From Streptomyces durmitorensis (lineage in GTDB: Bacteria > Actinomycetota > Actinomycetes > Streptomycetales > Streptomycetaceae), in assembly GCF_023498005.1 (NCBI RefSeq), contig NZ_CP097289.1:992001-1056000 (forward strand): a stretch of DNA of 64,000 bases. The letters run 5' to 3'. Below, piece by piece: positions 33,514 through 41,432 of the stretch (position 1 is its first letter; every line of letters begins with the position of its first letter). Below the pieces are notes generated by a model that saw only the letters and a program-made list of their open reading frames with translations, was not told the DNA's origin and made no database searches. The translations under genes were made by a program, and so were the position numbers.

Positions 33514-33834
33514 ATGGAGTGGATGACCAGCGCGCTCTGCGCGCGAGAGGACCCCGAGCTCTTCTTCCCCGTCAGCGCGACCGGCCCCGCTCTGCGCGAG
33601 GAGCTGGCCGCCAAGCGGATCTGCCTGCGCTGCCCCGTCCTCCGGCCCTGCCTCGCCTGGGCCATCGACAGCGGTCAGGCGTACGGCGTCTGGGGCGGAA
33701 CCAACGCGGAGCAGCGTGCGGTGCTGCGCCAGAAGGCCGGCAGCTCCGCACCCGCACGGCTCAGTTCTGCAGAGCCGCGATCCGCAGCGCCATCGGATGC
33801 GCCAACGAATCCGGCACCACCTCGCGCTGACTGA
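33514..33834 (+). CDS. WhiB-family iron-sulphur regulator
   Basis: 106 aa from ATG 33514 (GGGAGG upstream). Four cluster ligands Cys9, Cys37, Cys40 and Cys46 (ICLRCPVLRPC), then the YGVWGG turn (57-62) and a basic tail. Most like the WblE/WhiB1 subgroup. It would hold a [4Fe-4S] cluster and contact the principal sigma factor. Its last 74 bases overlap the 3' end of the opposite Ppx gene. Confidence 0.95.
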   Translation: MEWMTSALCAREDPELFFPVSATGPALREELAAKRICLRCPVLRPCLAWAIDSGQAYGVWGGTNAEQRAVLRQKAGSSAPARLSSAEPRSAAPSDAPTNPAPPRAD

Positions 33835-34771
33835 CTTCCGCCCACCACGCCCCGCCGTCCTCCATGTGCCGCAGAAGCACGCCTTCACGGATGGCCCAGG
33901 GGCAGATGGTGACCGTCTTGATGCCCGTCAGCTTCATCGCCGTGTGCCCCACGATCGCGCCCGCCAGGCTCTGCACGGCCCGCGGCGCCGACACCCCCGG
34001 CAGCCGGGCACGCTCGGCCGCCGGCAGCGCGGCGAGCCGGTCACGGCACAGGCGCAGCTCCGCGCGGCTCAGCTGCCGCGCCATGAACGGTCCGTGGCGG
34101 CCGGGGGCGGCGCCCCCGAGCCGCGCCAGCTGCTGGAACGTCCGTGACGTCGCCACGGCGGTGCGCGGCCCCTCCCAGCGGATGCGCGCGGCGACGTCCC
34201 GCAGCTGATGGCGCACCTTGCGCCGCAGCGCCTTCACACTCTGCTCGGTCGGCGGATCCTCGCCCTCGAAGAACTCCCGGGTCAGCCGGCGCGCGCCGAG
34301 GGGCAGCGAGGCCACGTAGTCCGGCAGCCTTCCGCGCCCGAAGGCCACCTCGAGCGAGCCACCGCCGATGTCGAACAGCGCGAGGGGCCCGGCTCGCCAG
34401 CCCATCCACCGGCGGGCGCCCAGAAAGGTGAGTTCGGCCTCCACCTCTCCGGGCATGGTGCACAGCGCCACGCCGGTCTCCTCACTTATCATCCGCAGCA
34501 CGTCCAGCCGGTTGGGCGCGCTGCGTACGACGGTCGTGGCGAAGGCCAGCGGCTCCGCCGAGCCCCATCGCCGGGCGGTCCTCGCGGCCTCGGAGACCGC
34601 GGTGACGAGCTGCCCCACGGCTTCCTCGGGGATCACCCCCGTCGGCCCGACCTCTTCGGAGAGTCTCACTCTCCACTTGGCGGTGTGAACCGGCAACGGC
34701 ACACCGTCCTCGGCGTCCACGACGACCAGCCGGACCGCGTTGGAACCCACATCCATCACACTCAATCGCAT
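33761..34771 (-). CDS. Ppx/GppA-family phosphatase
   Basis: 336 aa from ATG 34771 (MRLSVMDVGSNAVRLVVVDA), the start seen in relatives. ASKHA-type fold: DVGSN phosphate-1, then FATTVVRSAPNRLDVL, and FDIGGGSLEVAFG. Exopolyphosphatase or pppGpp phosphatase, cytosolic. The 3' end overlaps whiB by 74 bases in a convergent pair, so read-through could make antisense RNA. Confidence 0.92.
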   Translation of the reverse strand: MRLSVMDVGSNAVRLVVVDAEDGVPLPVHTAKWRVRLSEEVGPTGVIPEEAVGQLVTAVSEAARTARRWGSAEPLAFATTVVRSAPNRLDVLRMISEETGVALCTMPGEVEAELTFLGARRWMGWRAGPLALFDIGGGSLEVAFGRGRLPDYVASLPLGARRLTREFFEGEDPPTEQSVKALRRKVRHQLRDVAARIRWEGPRTAVATSRTFQQLARLGGAAPGRHGPFMARQLSRAELRLCRDRLAALPAAERARLPGVSAPRAVQSLAGAIVGHTAMKLTGIKTVTICPWAIREGVLLRHMEDGGAWWAEVSQREVVPDSLAHPMALRIAALQN

Positions 34772-34918
34772 GTAACTCTGAGTACCCATCAGGCCACGGG
34801 TCAGTCACCTTGGTTGACCTTGATGCGGCCAGGGAACCCGTGATCCGTGCAACAGACCCCACCCGACGAACGGGTCCCGGACGTGACCGCCCGGGACCGG
34901 CAAGGAGAGTGAGCAGCC

Positions 34919-35467
34919 ATGCGTATCGCGTTCCTGATGGCACCCGAGGGCGTCGAGCAGATCGAACTCACCGACCCCTGGAAGGCGGTGACCGACGCGG
35001 GCGGTGAGCCCGTCCTCGTGTCCACGCGGCCTGGCCACATCCAGGCCTTCGACCATCTCGACAAGGCCGACACGTTCCCCGTGGACGAGGTGGTCGGCGA
35101 GGTGTCGGCCGACTCCTTCGACGGGCTCGTCCTGCCGGGTGGCGTGGCCAACCCGGACGCGCTGCGCCTCGACGAAGGTGCCGTGTCCTTCGTGCGCGAC
35201 TTCTTCGACCGCGGCCGCCCGGTCGCCGCGATCTGCCACGCCCCGTGGGTCCTCGTCGAGGCGGACGTCGTCTCGGGCCGGGGACTCACCTCCTTCCCCA
35301 GCATCCGCACGGACATCCGCAACGCGGGCGGCACCTGGGTCGACGAGCAGGTCAAGATCTGCCACGACGGGCCCAACACGCTGATCACCAGCCGTAGGCC
35401 GGACGACCTGAAGGCGTTCTCCGAGGCATTCCTGACGGAGTTCGCGAAGCCGGCCTCCGCTCACTGA
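34919..35467 (+). CDS. PfpI/DJ-1 family protein
   Basis: 182 aa. Flavodoxin-like class I amidotransferase fold: MRIAFLMAPEGVEQIELTDP with Glu15, nucleophile elbow VAAICHAPWVLVEADVV with Cys106 and His107. Relatives are glyoxalase, deglycase or stress proteins. Single gene with GGAGAG upstream. Confidence 0.93.
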   Translation: MRIAFLMAPEGVEQIELTDPWKAVTDAGGEPVLVSTRPGHIQAFDHLDKADTFPVDEVVGEVSADSFDGLVLPGGVANPDALRLDEGAVSFVRDFFDRGRPVAAICHAPWVLVEADVVSGRGLTSFPSIRTDIRNAGGTWVDEQVKICHDGPNTLITSRRPDDLKAFSEAFLTEFAKPASAH

Positions 35468-35495
35468 TCCCAGGTGGCCCCTGATCCCTGAGCGG

Positions 35496-35789
35496 CTACT
35501 CCCTCGGCAGCAGCGGTCCCAGCGGCCCGAGATCCAGGTTCAGGTCCTCGGGCCGCAGGCCGTAGCGCTCGCGCAGTTCGGTCATGCGGTCGTCGAGGAG
35601 CATCAGTGTGAGTCCGATGCGTTCCTCCTGGTCCTCGCTCAGATCCCCGGTGTCGAACCGGCGCACGGCCTGCCGCTCCATGAGCTGACGCAGCAGCTCC
35701 ACGACGGTCAGGACGAGTTTGATCAGGTCGCGTTCCACCGTGTCCGGCTCGAGTTCGAGGCGGTTCTTTCCCGGAGTCCGCTCGCTCAC
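35496..35789 (-). CDS. gvpK: Gas vesicle protein GvpK
   Basis: 97 aa: RLELEPDTVERDLIKLVLTV, VELLRQLMERQAVRRFDTGD, then DDRMTELRERYGLRPEDLNL, which is the GvpK pattern. Helical accessory protein needed in vesicle assembly. Last gene of the cluster; start overlaps gvpS by four bases. Confidence 0.93.
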   Translation of the reverse strand: MSERTPGKNRLELEPDTVERDLIKLVLTVVELLRQLMERQAVRRFDTGDLSEDQEERIGLTLMLLDDRMTELRERYGLRPEDLNLDLGPLGPLLPRE

Positions 35790-35974
35790 AGCAACTCCTC
35801 AAAAGGCGAGGGCACTTGCTCGTTCACCGAGCTGATGAGTGCGTTCAGGTCGATGCGGACCAGGTCGACGTCCGCGATGCGCAAGGTGAGGTCCCCGGTG
35901 ATGACGACCCCGCCCGCCAGCAGCCGGTCGAGCAGGTCCACCAGGGCCACCTCCCGGCGTTCGACGACGGTCAC
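35786..35974 (-). CDS. gvpS: Gas vesicle GvpA/J-like protein GvpS
   Basis: 62 aa from GTG 35974 within a GTGA overlap. MTVVERREVALVDLLDRLLA, GGVVITGDLTLRIADVDLVR and IDLNALISSV follow the GvpA helix-strand-strand-helix core. Minor shell or nucleation component. Short relative to most longer GvpJ/S proteins. Confidence 0.88.
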   Translation of the reverse strand: MTVVERREVALVDLLDRLLAGGVVITGDLTLRIADVDLVRIDLNALISSVNEQVPSPFEELL

Positions 35975-36777
35975 GACCCCGCCTCCCTCGCCACGCCGTC
36001 CACGCCGTCCGCGTCGTCCGCGTCGTCCTCCAGGCCCGCGAAGGAGTACGCCGCCCACGGTCCGGTGAGTTCCACGCGCAGGCCCGGCTCCTCGCCCTTC
36101 ACGCGTTCCACCAGTTCGACGAAGGCCTCCGACTCCGAACGCGGCACCAGATAGGCGGCGTTGAGTACGTTGCGGCCCGACTCCTGGGAGAGCGCGGAGT
36201 TCTGGGGTGCGTGCAGCCTGGCGTCCTCGGCGTGTCCGCAGAGCGTGTCGTGCAGGCGGCGCGCGAACTTCTCGGCGCTCTCCCACATCTCCTCATGGGC
36301 CCTGTTCCGCTGCCGGCGCTGCCGCAGATAGTCCCGGCCCGACGCGGCCTTCTCCGGCTTCTCGGCCGCGGGGGCGGGCTCCGCCTCGGCATGGATCTTG
36401 ACGCCCCACTCCACGCGGCCGTCGAGCCGGTCGAGCGTCCGCAGGAACGCGGCCTCCCGCTCCTCCATCATCACGCGCACGCCCGCGTCGTCCCGGAACA
36501 CGGTGGCGAGCCGCATCGGCAGCGGCGTGGTGACCGCGGTGAGCGCGTCGATCACCGCCTGGTGGGCACGCGCGGTAGCGCTCAGCCAGTCCAGGTCCTC
36601 CAAGTGGCGCCGGAGGGGCTCCTCGCCGAAGTCGCCCTCCGGCACGGTGCCGACCACGGCGATCAGGCCGTGGTGCGACAGCTGACCGGGGGGCGCGCCG
36701 TCCACCCCGGTCACCTGCGCCTGGAGTGCCGCGTCGAAGGGGCGGCAGATGGCGTAGACGTACCGCAGTCCGCTCAT
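35971..36777 (-). CDS. gvpL: Gas vesicle protein GvpL (GvpL/F family)
   Basis: 268 aa. Signature MSGLRYVYAICRPFDAALQA, then RAHQAVIDALTAVTTPLPMR, and GVKIHAEAEP, ending NAAYLVPRSESEAFVELVER. Accessory protein thought to bind GvpA and help growth of the shell. The tail (LEDDADDADGVDGV) is acidic. Confidence 0.93.
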   Translation of the reverse strand: MSGLRYVYAICRPFDAALQAQVTGVDGAPPGQLSHHGLIAVVGTVPEGDFGEEPLRRHLEDLDWLSATARAHQAVIDALTAVTTPLPMRLATVFRDDAGVRVMMEEREAAFLRTLDRLDGRVEWGVKIHAEAEPAPAAEKPEKAASGRDYLRQRRQRNRAHEEMWESAEKFARRLHDTLCGHAEDARLHAPQNSALSQESGRNVLNAAYLVPRSESEAFVELVERVKGEEPGLRVELTGPWAAYSFAGLEDDADDADGVDGVAREAGS

Positions 36778-37181
36778 GAGCTTTCCTCCGCCTTGCCTTG
36801 CTCCGCCTTGCCTTGCTCCGCCTTGCCTTGTTCCACCTTGCGTCGCGCCGGCTTCCGCCGCTCCGTCCTGCCTTGCTCCAGTTGCTCAAGCTCGGCGACA
36901 TGGGCACGCAACTCGGCGTTCTCACGCGTGAGTTCCTTGCTGTGTGCACGGGAGGACAGCTCGGGGTCGTCCTCCCACCAGTCGATTCCCATCTCCTTCG
37001 CCTTGTCGACGGAGCAGACGATGAGCCGCAGCTTGATGGTGAGCAGTTCGATGTCGAGCAGGTTGATCCTGATGTCACCCGCGATCACGATGCCCTTGTC
37101 GAGCACGCGCTCCAGGATGTCGGCCAGGTTCGCGCCGCCGCCCTGCCCGTACGGCTCCGGGATCCGACCAGGCATCGTCAT
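36774..37181 (-). CDS. gvpJ: Gas vesicle protein GvpJ
   Basis: 135 aa. GvpA-like core, residues 17-62: ANLADILERVLDKGIVIAGD, IRINLLDIELLTIKLRLIVC. A charged helix and a C-terminal repeat of QGKAE (three times) follow. Tip or nucleation protein in models of vesicle assembly. Confidence 0.93.
   Translation of the reverse strand: MTMPGRIPEPYGQGGGANLADILERVLDKGIVIAGDIRINLLDIELLTIKLRLIVCSVDKAKEMGIDWWEDDPELSSRAHSKELTRENAELRAHVAELEQLEQGRTERRKPARRKVEQGKAEQGKAEQGKAEESS
36786..36830. repeat. Three perfect 15-bp tandem repeats in gvpJ
   Basis: CTCCGCCTTGCCTTG at 36786-36800, 36801-36815 and 36816-36830 encodes the QGKAE repeat at the GvpJ C-terminus. In-frame and identical, so recent; copy number may vary between strains. 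Confidence 0.9.
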
Positions 37182-38290
37182 CGGCGACTCCCGCTCGTCG
37201 CGGGCTCTTCGTCGTACTTGGCGTCTTCTTCCGCCTCTTCTTCTGCCTCTTCCGGCTCGTCCTCCTCGTACTTCGCCTCGTGGTCCTCGCCCTCGTACTC
37301 GCCCTCGTACTCGCCCTCCTCCTCTTCATCCGCCTCGCCGTAGGCGCCCCGCTCGTCCTCGTCCTCGTCCTCTTCCTCGTAGGACTCCTCCGGCTGCTCC
37401 TCGTCGCGCTCGTCCTCGTCCTGCTCCTCCGCGAGCGCGTCCTCATGGCTGACGACAACCTCGCCGTCCTGGATCTCGCCGCGCCAGCCGTCCTCCGCCT
37501 CGCCCTTGATGGTGATGAAGCGGGCGAAGTTCTTCAGGTCGAGCCGTGCCCGGCGGCCCTGGGCGCGCCAGATGTTGCCGGTCTTCTCGAAGAGACCCTT
37601 GGGGTAGTACTCCAGGACCAGCAGGACGCGTGTGAGGTTCTCGGCCAGCGTGTGGAAGGAGACGACACCCTTCGTCGTGCCCTTCGCGCCCTCCGAGGTC
37701 CAGGCGATCCGGTCGTCCGCCACCTGTTCGGTGGTGTGCGCCTTCCAACTCCGGCTCGACCAGAAGACCTTGGCCTGCCAGTCGGACGTGGTGTCGTCGG
37801 CGCGGTTCGCACTCTTGACGCCCTTGGCGAAGTTGCTGAAGTCCTGGTACTGCGTCCACTGGTCGTACGCCGTGCGCAGCGGCACGCCGACGTCCACGAA
37901 CTCCATGATGACCGTCGGCTTCTTGCCGGCCCCGCCCTTGCGGCGGCCCTTGCCTCCGGTCATGTTCTTGAAGGCGTCGACCACACTGTCCTTGGCCCGC
38001 CCCGCGCCGACCTCGATAGCGGACCGCAGCGGCCCCTTGCCCTCGGCCATCTTGCGACCGCCGTCGAGGGCGAGCTTGGCGAAGCCGGGGCTGTTGCCGT
38101 CGGCGATGTCGTTGAGCTTGCCCGTCGTCTCGCCGAGCTTGTGGCCCACTCCGACCAGCAGTCGCTGGGCCTGGGCGGCGAGATACTCCTGGACCTCCGC
38201 CTTGAGCCGGTCGGCGGCCTCGCTCTGCACGACGCCGGTGATGGGGTTGTCCTTCGCCCGTCCCGTCGCGGACTTCAGCGTGTCACTCAT
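37178..38290 (-). CDS. gvpZ: GvpZ, SRPBCC-fold protein of gas vesicle cluster
   Basis: 370 aa from ATG 38290 (GGAGG upstream). Order: helical N-terminal region (1-100), SRPBCC/cyclase-like domain about 125-270 (TVIMEFVDVGVPLRTAYDQW, QYQDFSNFAKGVKS, VLLVLEYYPKGLFEKTGNIW), then a very acidic tail from about 280 (DEDERDEEQPEESYEEEDED). SRPBCC folds bind hydrophobic ligands; its role in vesicles is not known. Acidic tail is low complexity. Confidence 0.85.
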   Translation of the reverse strand: MSDTLKSATGRAKDNPITGVVQSEAADRLKAEVQEYLAAQAQRLLVGVGHKLGETTGKLNDIADGNSPGFAKLALDGGRKMAEGKGPLRSAIEVGAGRAKDSVVDAFKNMTGGKGRRKGGAGKKPTVIMEFVDVGVPLRTAYDQWTQYQDFSNFAKGVKSANRADDTTSDWQAKVFWSSRSWKAHTTEQVADDRIAWTSEGAKGTTKGVVSFHTLAENLTRVLLVLEYYPKGLFEKTGNIWRAQGRRARLDLKNFARFITIKGEAEDGWRGEIQDGEVVVSHEDALAEEQDEDERDEEQPEESYEEEDEDEDERGAYGEADEEEEGEYEGEYEGEDHEAKYEEDEPEEAEEEAEEDAKYDEEPATSGSRR

Positions 38291-38984
38291 CGCGGCCACC
38301 CTCCTTCGGCAACCGGGCCCCGGTGGCGCGGCGTGCGGAAGTCTTCGCCGCGGCCCTGGCGGGGGCCTTCTTCGCCGGCGTCTTCCTGGCAGGGCTCTTC
38401 GCCGCCGCCTTTCCGGCGGGGCTCTTCTTGGCTGCCGCCTTCTTGGGGGCGGCCTTCTGCGCAGGAGCCTTCTTCCTCGGCCGGGGCCTCTCCTCGGACT
38501 CCTCCTCGGACTCCGCCTCTGCGGGCTCGTGGTCCCGGTCGTCGCGGTCGTCCCGGTCGTCGCGGTCGTCCTGGTCGTCCCGTGCGTCCCGGTCGTCGTA
38601 CTCCTCGTACGCGTCGTCCGGCTCCTCCGCCTCGCGCTCGCTGCCGCGCCCCGGTATGTCCGGCTTCACGCCCGCGAGTTGATCGCGGACATCCGCCGTC
38701 CTTCCGTGCAGCCGGTCGGCGAGTCCGGAGATCTGACGCTCCACCAGTGCTCCGGTGGCGGCCTTCCCGACCCCGCGCAGATCCCCGCGCAGCTGGTCGC
38801 CGATCTCCTTGAACTGCGGGTTGTTCTGAAGCTGTTGAGACAGCAGGTCCCCAAGGGCCCGCGGGCTCAGGTTCATCCGCTTGCCGGCCACCATGGTGCC
38901 GACCGCGAACGCGAGCTTCATCTTCTTCGTACGTCCGAGGACGTATCCGGCCCCTACGGCGAGGCCAAGTCCCAGTCGATTCAT
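38283..38984 (-). CDS. gvpY: GvpY, basic-tailed gas vesicle cluster protein
   Basis: 233 aa. N-terminal hydrophobic helix (GLGLAVGAGYVLGRTKKMKL) and helical domain to about 115, then DRD repeats (DDRDDRDDRDDRD) and a Lys/Ala/Pro-rich tail (KKAPAQKAAPKKAAAKKSPA) like histone H1 tails. Gene order matches gvpY of Streptomyces clusters. Opposite charge of its tail to GvpZ suggests contact, which is inference. Confidence 0.85.
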   Translation of the reverse strand: MNRLGLGLAVGAGYVLGRTKKMKLAFAVGTMVAGKRMNLSPRALGDLLSQQLQNNPQFKEIGDQLRGDLRGVGKAATGALVERQISGLADRLHGRTADVRDQLAGVKPDIPGRGSEREAEEPDDAYEEYDDRDARDDQDDRDDRDDRDDRDHEPAEAESEEESEERPRPRKKAPAQKAAPKKAAAKKSPAGKAAAKSPARKTPAKKAPARAAAKTSARRATGARLPKEGGRDE

Positions 38985-39244
38985 CGTGTGGTCCCGTTGT
39001 CAGTTCCCGCGCCTGCGCGCAGGCCGATTTCCAGGCGGTCGAGCAACTCGTCCTCCTGGCGGTCGAATTCCTCCTCGCCGATCTCCCCCGACTCGAGCCG
39101 CTGCTCGAGAAGGGCGAGTTCGGCCCGGACAGTGGCCGGGTCGTAGTACAGACGCTCGGCCTCGGCGAGTACCTGGCTCACCGCCCAGAGGCCGCCGCGC
39201 ACGGGCGCGAACGGCAGCATCAGCACTTCGCCGATCAGTCCCAT
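38981..39244 (-). CDS. gvpG: Gas vesicle protein GvpG
   Basis: 87 aa from ATG 39244: MGLIGEVLMLPFAPVRGGLW, AVSQVLAEAERLYYDPATVR, then LESGEIGEEEFDRQEDELLD, the GvpG pattern. Helical accessory protein. Four bases after gvpF, overlapping gvpY by ATGA. Confidence 0.93.
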   Translation of the reverse strand: MGLIGEVLMLPFAPVRGGLWAVSQVLAEAERLYYDPATVRAELALLEQRLESGEIGEEEFDRQEDELLDRLEIGLRAGAGTDNGTTR

Positions 39245-39248
39245 GCGC

Positions 39249-40028
39249 CTACTCCCGGCCGCTCTTGGAGCCCATGGCCTCCGACGTGGCTCCCGTCGGC
39301 TCCGAGGGTCCGGGTTCGATGAAGCTGTAGGGCGGCAGCGGGCCGTTGACCCGCAGTTCGACGTGCGGATGCCCCTTGCGGACCTCATCGACGGCGGCAA
39401 GGAACACCGCGGACGCGTCGCGCTCCACGAGGAACGACAGGTTGGCCAGCCATCCCGTGGACTCGGGGCCCACACTGACGGCGTGCGCCGTCGGCTCCAG
39501 GGCGCGGTGCAGTTCCACCGCGTCCTCGCGCTCCCGGGCCTGCAGCGCGGCCACCACCATCTCGCCGAGCTGCAGCTTCTGTTCGTAACTGCCGCCGCCC
39601 GCCTGCCGGTTGGCCTCGGCGAGGGCCTGCACCTCGGGGTTGTCGGCCATCACGCGGTGCAGGGCCGCCTGTTCGTCGTGGCTGGCCTTGACGTTGTACT
39701 CGACCTTGCCGGCCAGTGTCGTGAGCCGCTCGCGGTAGTGCTCGGCGCGTTCCGCGAGCACGCTCGTGACGGCCGTGTCGTCCGGGGCGACGTTGCCGAA
39801 CCGCATGGGAAGGACCGGGCCTGCCGCGCCCGCCTCGTTCAGGACGTTCTGGTGGGCCAGCAGGTCGTTGCGCTTGGCGCGCAGCTCGTCGGGCGCGTCA
39901 CTGACGATCGCCGCCAGATCGCCTTCCTTGAGGATGCGCACCTGGCGCGCCGGCTTGCCCACCCCGTTCATGCCTTCGGGGAGCGACGGGTGCGAGCTCG
40001 CGGCGATGCCATAGACGTACGTACTCAT
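39249..40028 (-). CDS. gvpF: Gas vesicle protein GvpF (GvpL/F family)
   Basis: 259 aa: MSTYVYGIAASSHPSLPEGM, LAAIVSDAPDELRAKRNDLL, HQNVLNEAGAAGPVLPMRFG, and VEYNVKASHDEQAALHRVM. Paralogue of GvpL. Binds GvpA and stops premature aggregation in models. Overlaps gvpA by ATGA. Confidence 0.93.
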   Translation of the reverse strand: MSTYVYGIAASSHPSLPEGMNGVGKPARQVRILKEGDLAAIVSDAPDELRAKRNDLLAHQNVLNEAGAAGPVLPMRFGNVAPDDTAVTSVLAERAEHYRERLTTLAGKVEYNVKASHDEQAALHRVMADNPEVQALAEANRQAGGGSYEQKLQLGEMVVAALQAREREDAVELHRALEPTAHAVSVGPESTGWLANLSFLVERDASAVFLAAVDEVRKGHPHVELRVNGPLPPYSFIEPGPSEPTGATSEAMGSKSGRE

Positions 40029-40450
40029 TCCTGCTCCTCCTTCCTGCGCGCGGACGTGCTCTTGCGGGCGCGCGGGCGGGACTCCGACTGACTCTCTTCA
40101 CGGGACTGCTTGAACGCGTCGGAGATGGTCTCGGCGGCGCCGGAGAGCGCACCCTTGGACTTGCCGCGCGCACCGGATTCGGTGACCTCGCCCACGAGGT
40201 CGGGGAGTCCGGGACTCTTGTGCGGGCCCGCCTCCAGGTCGAGTCGGTTGCACGCCTCGGCGAAGCGCAGATAGGTGTCGACGCTGGCGACGACCACTCG
40301 CACGTCGATCTTCAGGATCTCGATGCCCACGATCGAGACACGCACGAAGGCGTCGATGACGAGACCGCGGTCGAGGACTAGCTCCAGGACGTCGTACAGG
40401 CCACTGGTGCCGCCCGATCCGCCGGCTTGCTGTGCAGGGACAACGGTCAT
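40025..40450 (-). CDS. gvpA: Gas vesicle structural protein GvpA
   Basis: 141 aa from ATG 40450 (AAGGAGG upstream). Core residues 15-75: GLYDVLELVLDRGLVIDAFV, RVSIVGIEILKIDVRVVVAS, VDTYLRFAEACNRLDLEAG. This is the shell-forming helix-strand-strand-helix. The C-terminal 65 residues are an extension (ARGKSKGALSGAAETISDAF) absent in cyanobacterial GvpA (about 70 aa) but usual in Streptomyces. Confidence 0.95.
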   Translation of the reverse strand: MTVVPAQQAGGSGGTSGLYDVLELVLDRGLVIDAFVRVSIVGIEILKIDVRVVVASVDTYLRFAEACNRLDLEAGPHKSPGLPDLVGEVTESGARGKSKGALSGAAETISDAFKQSREESQSESRPRARKSTSARRKEEQE

Positions 40451-40517
40451 GCCGACCGGCCCTCCTTGTCTGAGAAGTCTGTGGAAAGAAGTGCGGAAGC
40501 TCCGTGCGGAGCGGGCT

Positions 40518-40904
40518 CTATCGGCCGCCGCCCTTGTGGGAGTCGGCGCGCCCGCGTTCGTAGCGGCGGACGCGTTTGTAGCCAAGGAGCTCGCCCTGCG
40601 GGTCGCACTCCACCTGGTAGCTGGCGAGGAGACTCATCGTGTCCGGAACCCGGGTGAGTTCCAGGACCTCGATCTCCAACGTCCAGCCGTCATCGGTCTG
40701 TTCGAAGGACGACACGGACTCGGCGGCCATCCCGGTGAGCTCGGCGAGCTGGGTGCGCGCCGTGCGCAGCACCTCCATGGGGCCCGGCCGACGCTTCGCC
40801 CTGCCGCCGCTTTCCGCGTGTTCGTCGGATGAGTTCCTCGAGTTCTGAGAACTCGAGGTCGTCTTCTTCTTCGCTGGATCTGGCGATGTGTTCAATATGG
40901 CCAC
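40518..40904 (-). CDS. gvpO: Gas vesicle protein GvpO
   Basis: 128 aa from GTG 40904 (GGGAG six bases upstream; a TTG at 40940 is less likely). Disordered N-terminus, then GvpO domain: EVLRTARTQLAELTGMAAES, VSSFEQTDDGWTLEIEVLEL, TRVPDTMSLLASYQVECDPQ, YKRVRRYERG. First gene of the cluster. Upstream gap to the DUF1469 gene is only about 60 bases, so any gvp promoter must be short or overlap that gene. Confidence 0.9.
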   Translation of the reverse strand: MAILNTSPDPAKKKTTSSSQNSRNSSDEHAESGGRAKRRPGPMEVLRTARTQLAELTGMAAESVSSFEQTDDGWTLEIEVLELTRVPDTMSLLASYQVECDPQGELLGYKRVRRYERGRADSHKGGGR

Positions 40905-40964
40905 CTCGAACTCCCGGGTGGCCCGTAAGCCGTTGGCCAAACATCTCAGGCCAGTTGTCTCGGC

Positions 40965-41432
40965 TCACCGGCCCCAACGGTGCGGCATCTCGGGATCCAC
41001 GCTCGGATCCATCGCGTCCACACCCGGATCGGCCGCTTCCACGGTCGGCGGCGACACGGGCGGCGGGGGCACGGACGGGGTGCCCTTGGTGTCCGCGGCA
41101 GGGCCGACCACGGCTGGGCCGTCCGTGGAGGGCCGGCCCTTTGCCGGACGGGCGGCCTCACGCAGGAAATAGGCCACGCCGGCCAGGACCACCGCGGTGA
41201 TCAACGCGGCCGCCCAGTCGGGCAGCCCCAGCGCGAGCGCCAGGCCGAAGGCGAGCGCCAGCGCGGCACCCGCGTAGAGACCGAAGGCGCCCGCACCCGC
41301 GTACAGCGCGGCCGTGCGGCGCTGTTTCCGCGTCTGCTCCCGCAGTTCGTCGCGCACGGCCTCGCGGGCGGCAAGCGTCAGTTCATCGACGAGGCTCTTC
41401 TCCAGATGGTCAAGATGCTCCAGACGATTCAT
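40965..41432 (-). CDS. Holin-like membrane protein (DUF1469 type)
   Basis: 155 aa from ATG 41432. N-terminal charged helix (LEKSLVDELTLAAREAVRDE), two membrane helices at about 43-67 and 72-92 (LYAGAALALAFGLALALGLP), then a Pro-rich cytoplasmic tail. Fits the Phage_holin_3_6/DUF1469 family, common and not phage-specific in actinobacteria. Overlaps the amidase end by 23 bases and leads into gvpO, so may be read with the gvp genes. Confidence 0.8.
   Translation of the reverse strand: MNRLEHLDHLEKSLVDELTLAAREAVRDELREQTRKQRRTAALYAGAGAFGLYAGAALALAFGLALALGLPDWAAALITAVVLAGVAYFLREAARPAKGRPSTDGPAVVGPAADTKGTPSVPPPPVSPPTVEAADPGVDAMDPSVDPEMPHRWGR

Noticed and set aside
37280..39146. Hydrophobic plus-strand readings opposite gvpZ/gvpY (LVLALVLALV stretches)
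   Set aside because: They are the complement of the GAG/GAC-rich acidic tails, not membrane proteins.
40965..41432. Holin as proof of a second prophage
   Set aside because: DUF1469 proteins are common chromosomal membrane proteins; no other phage genes are near.
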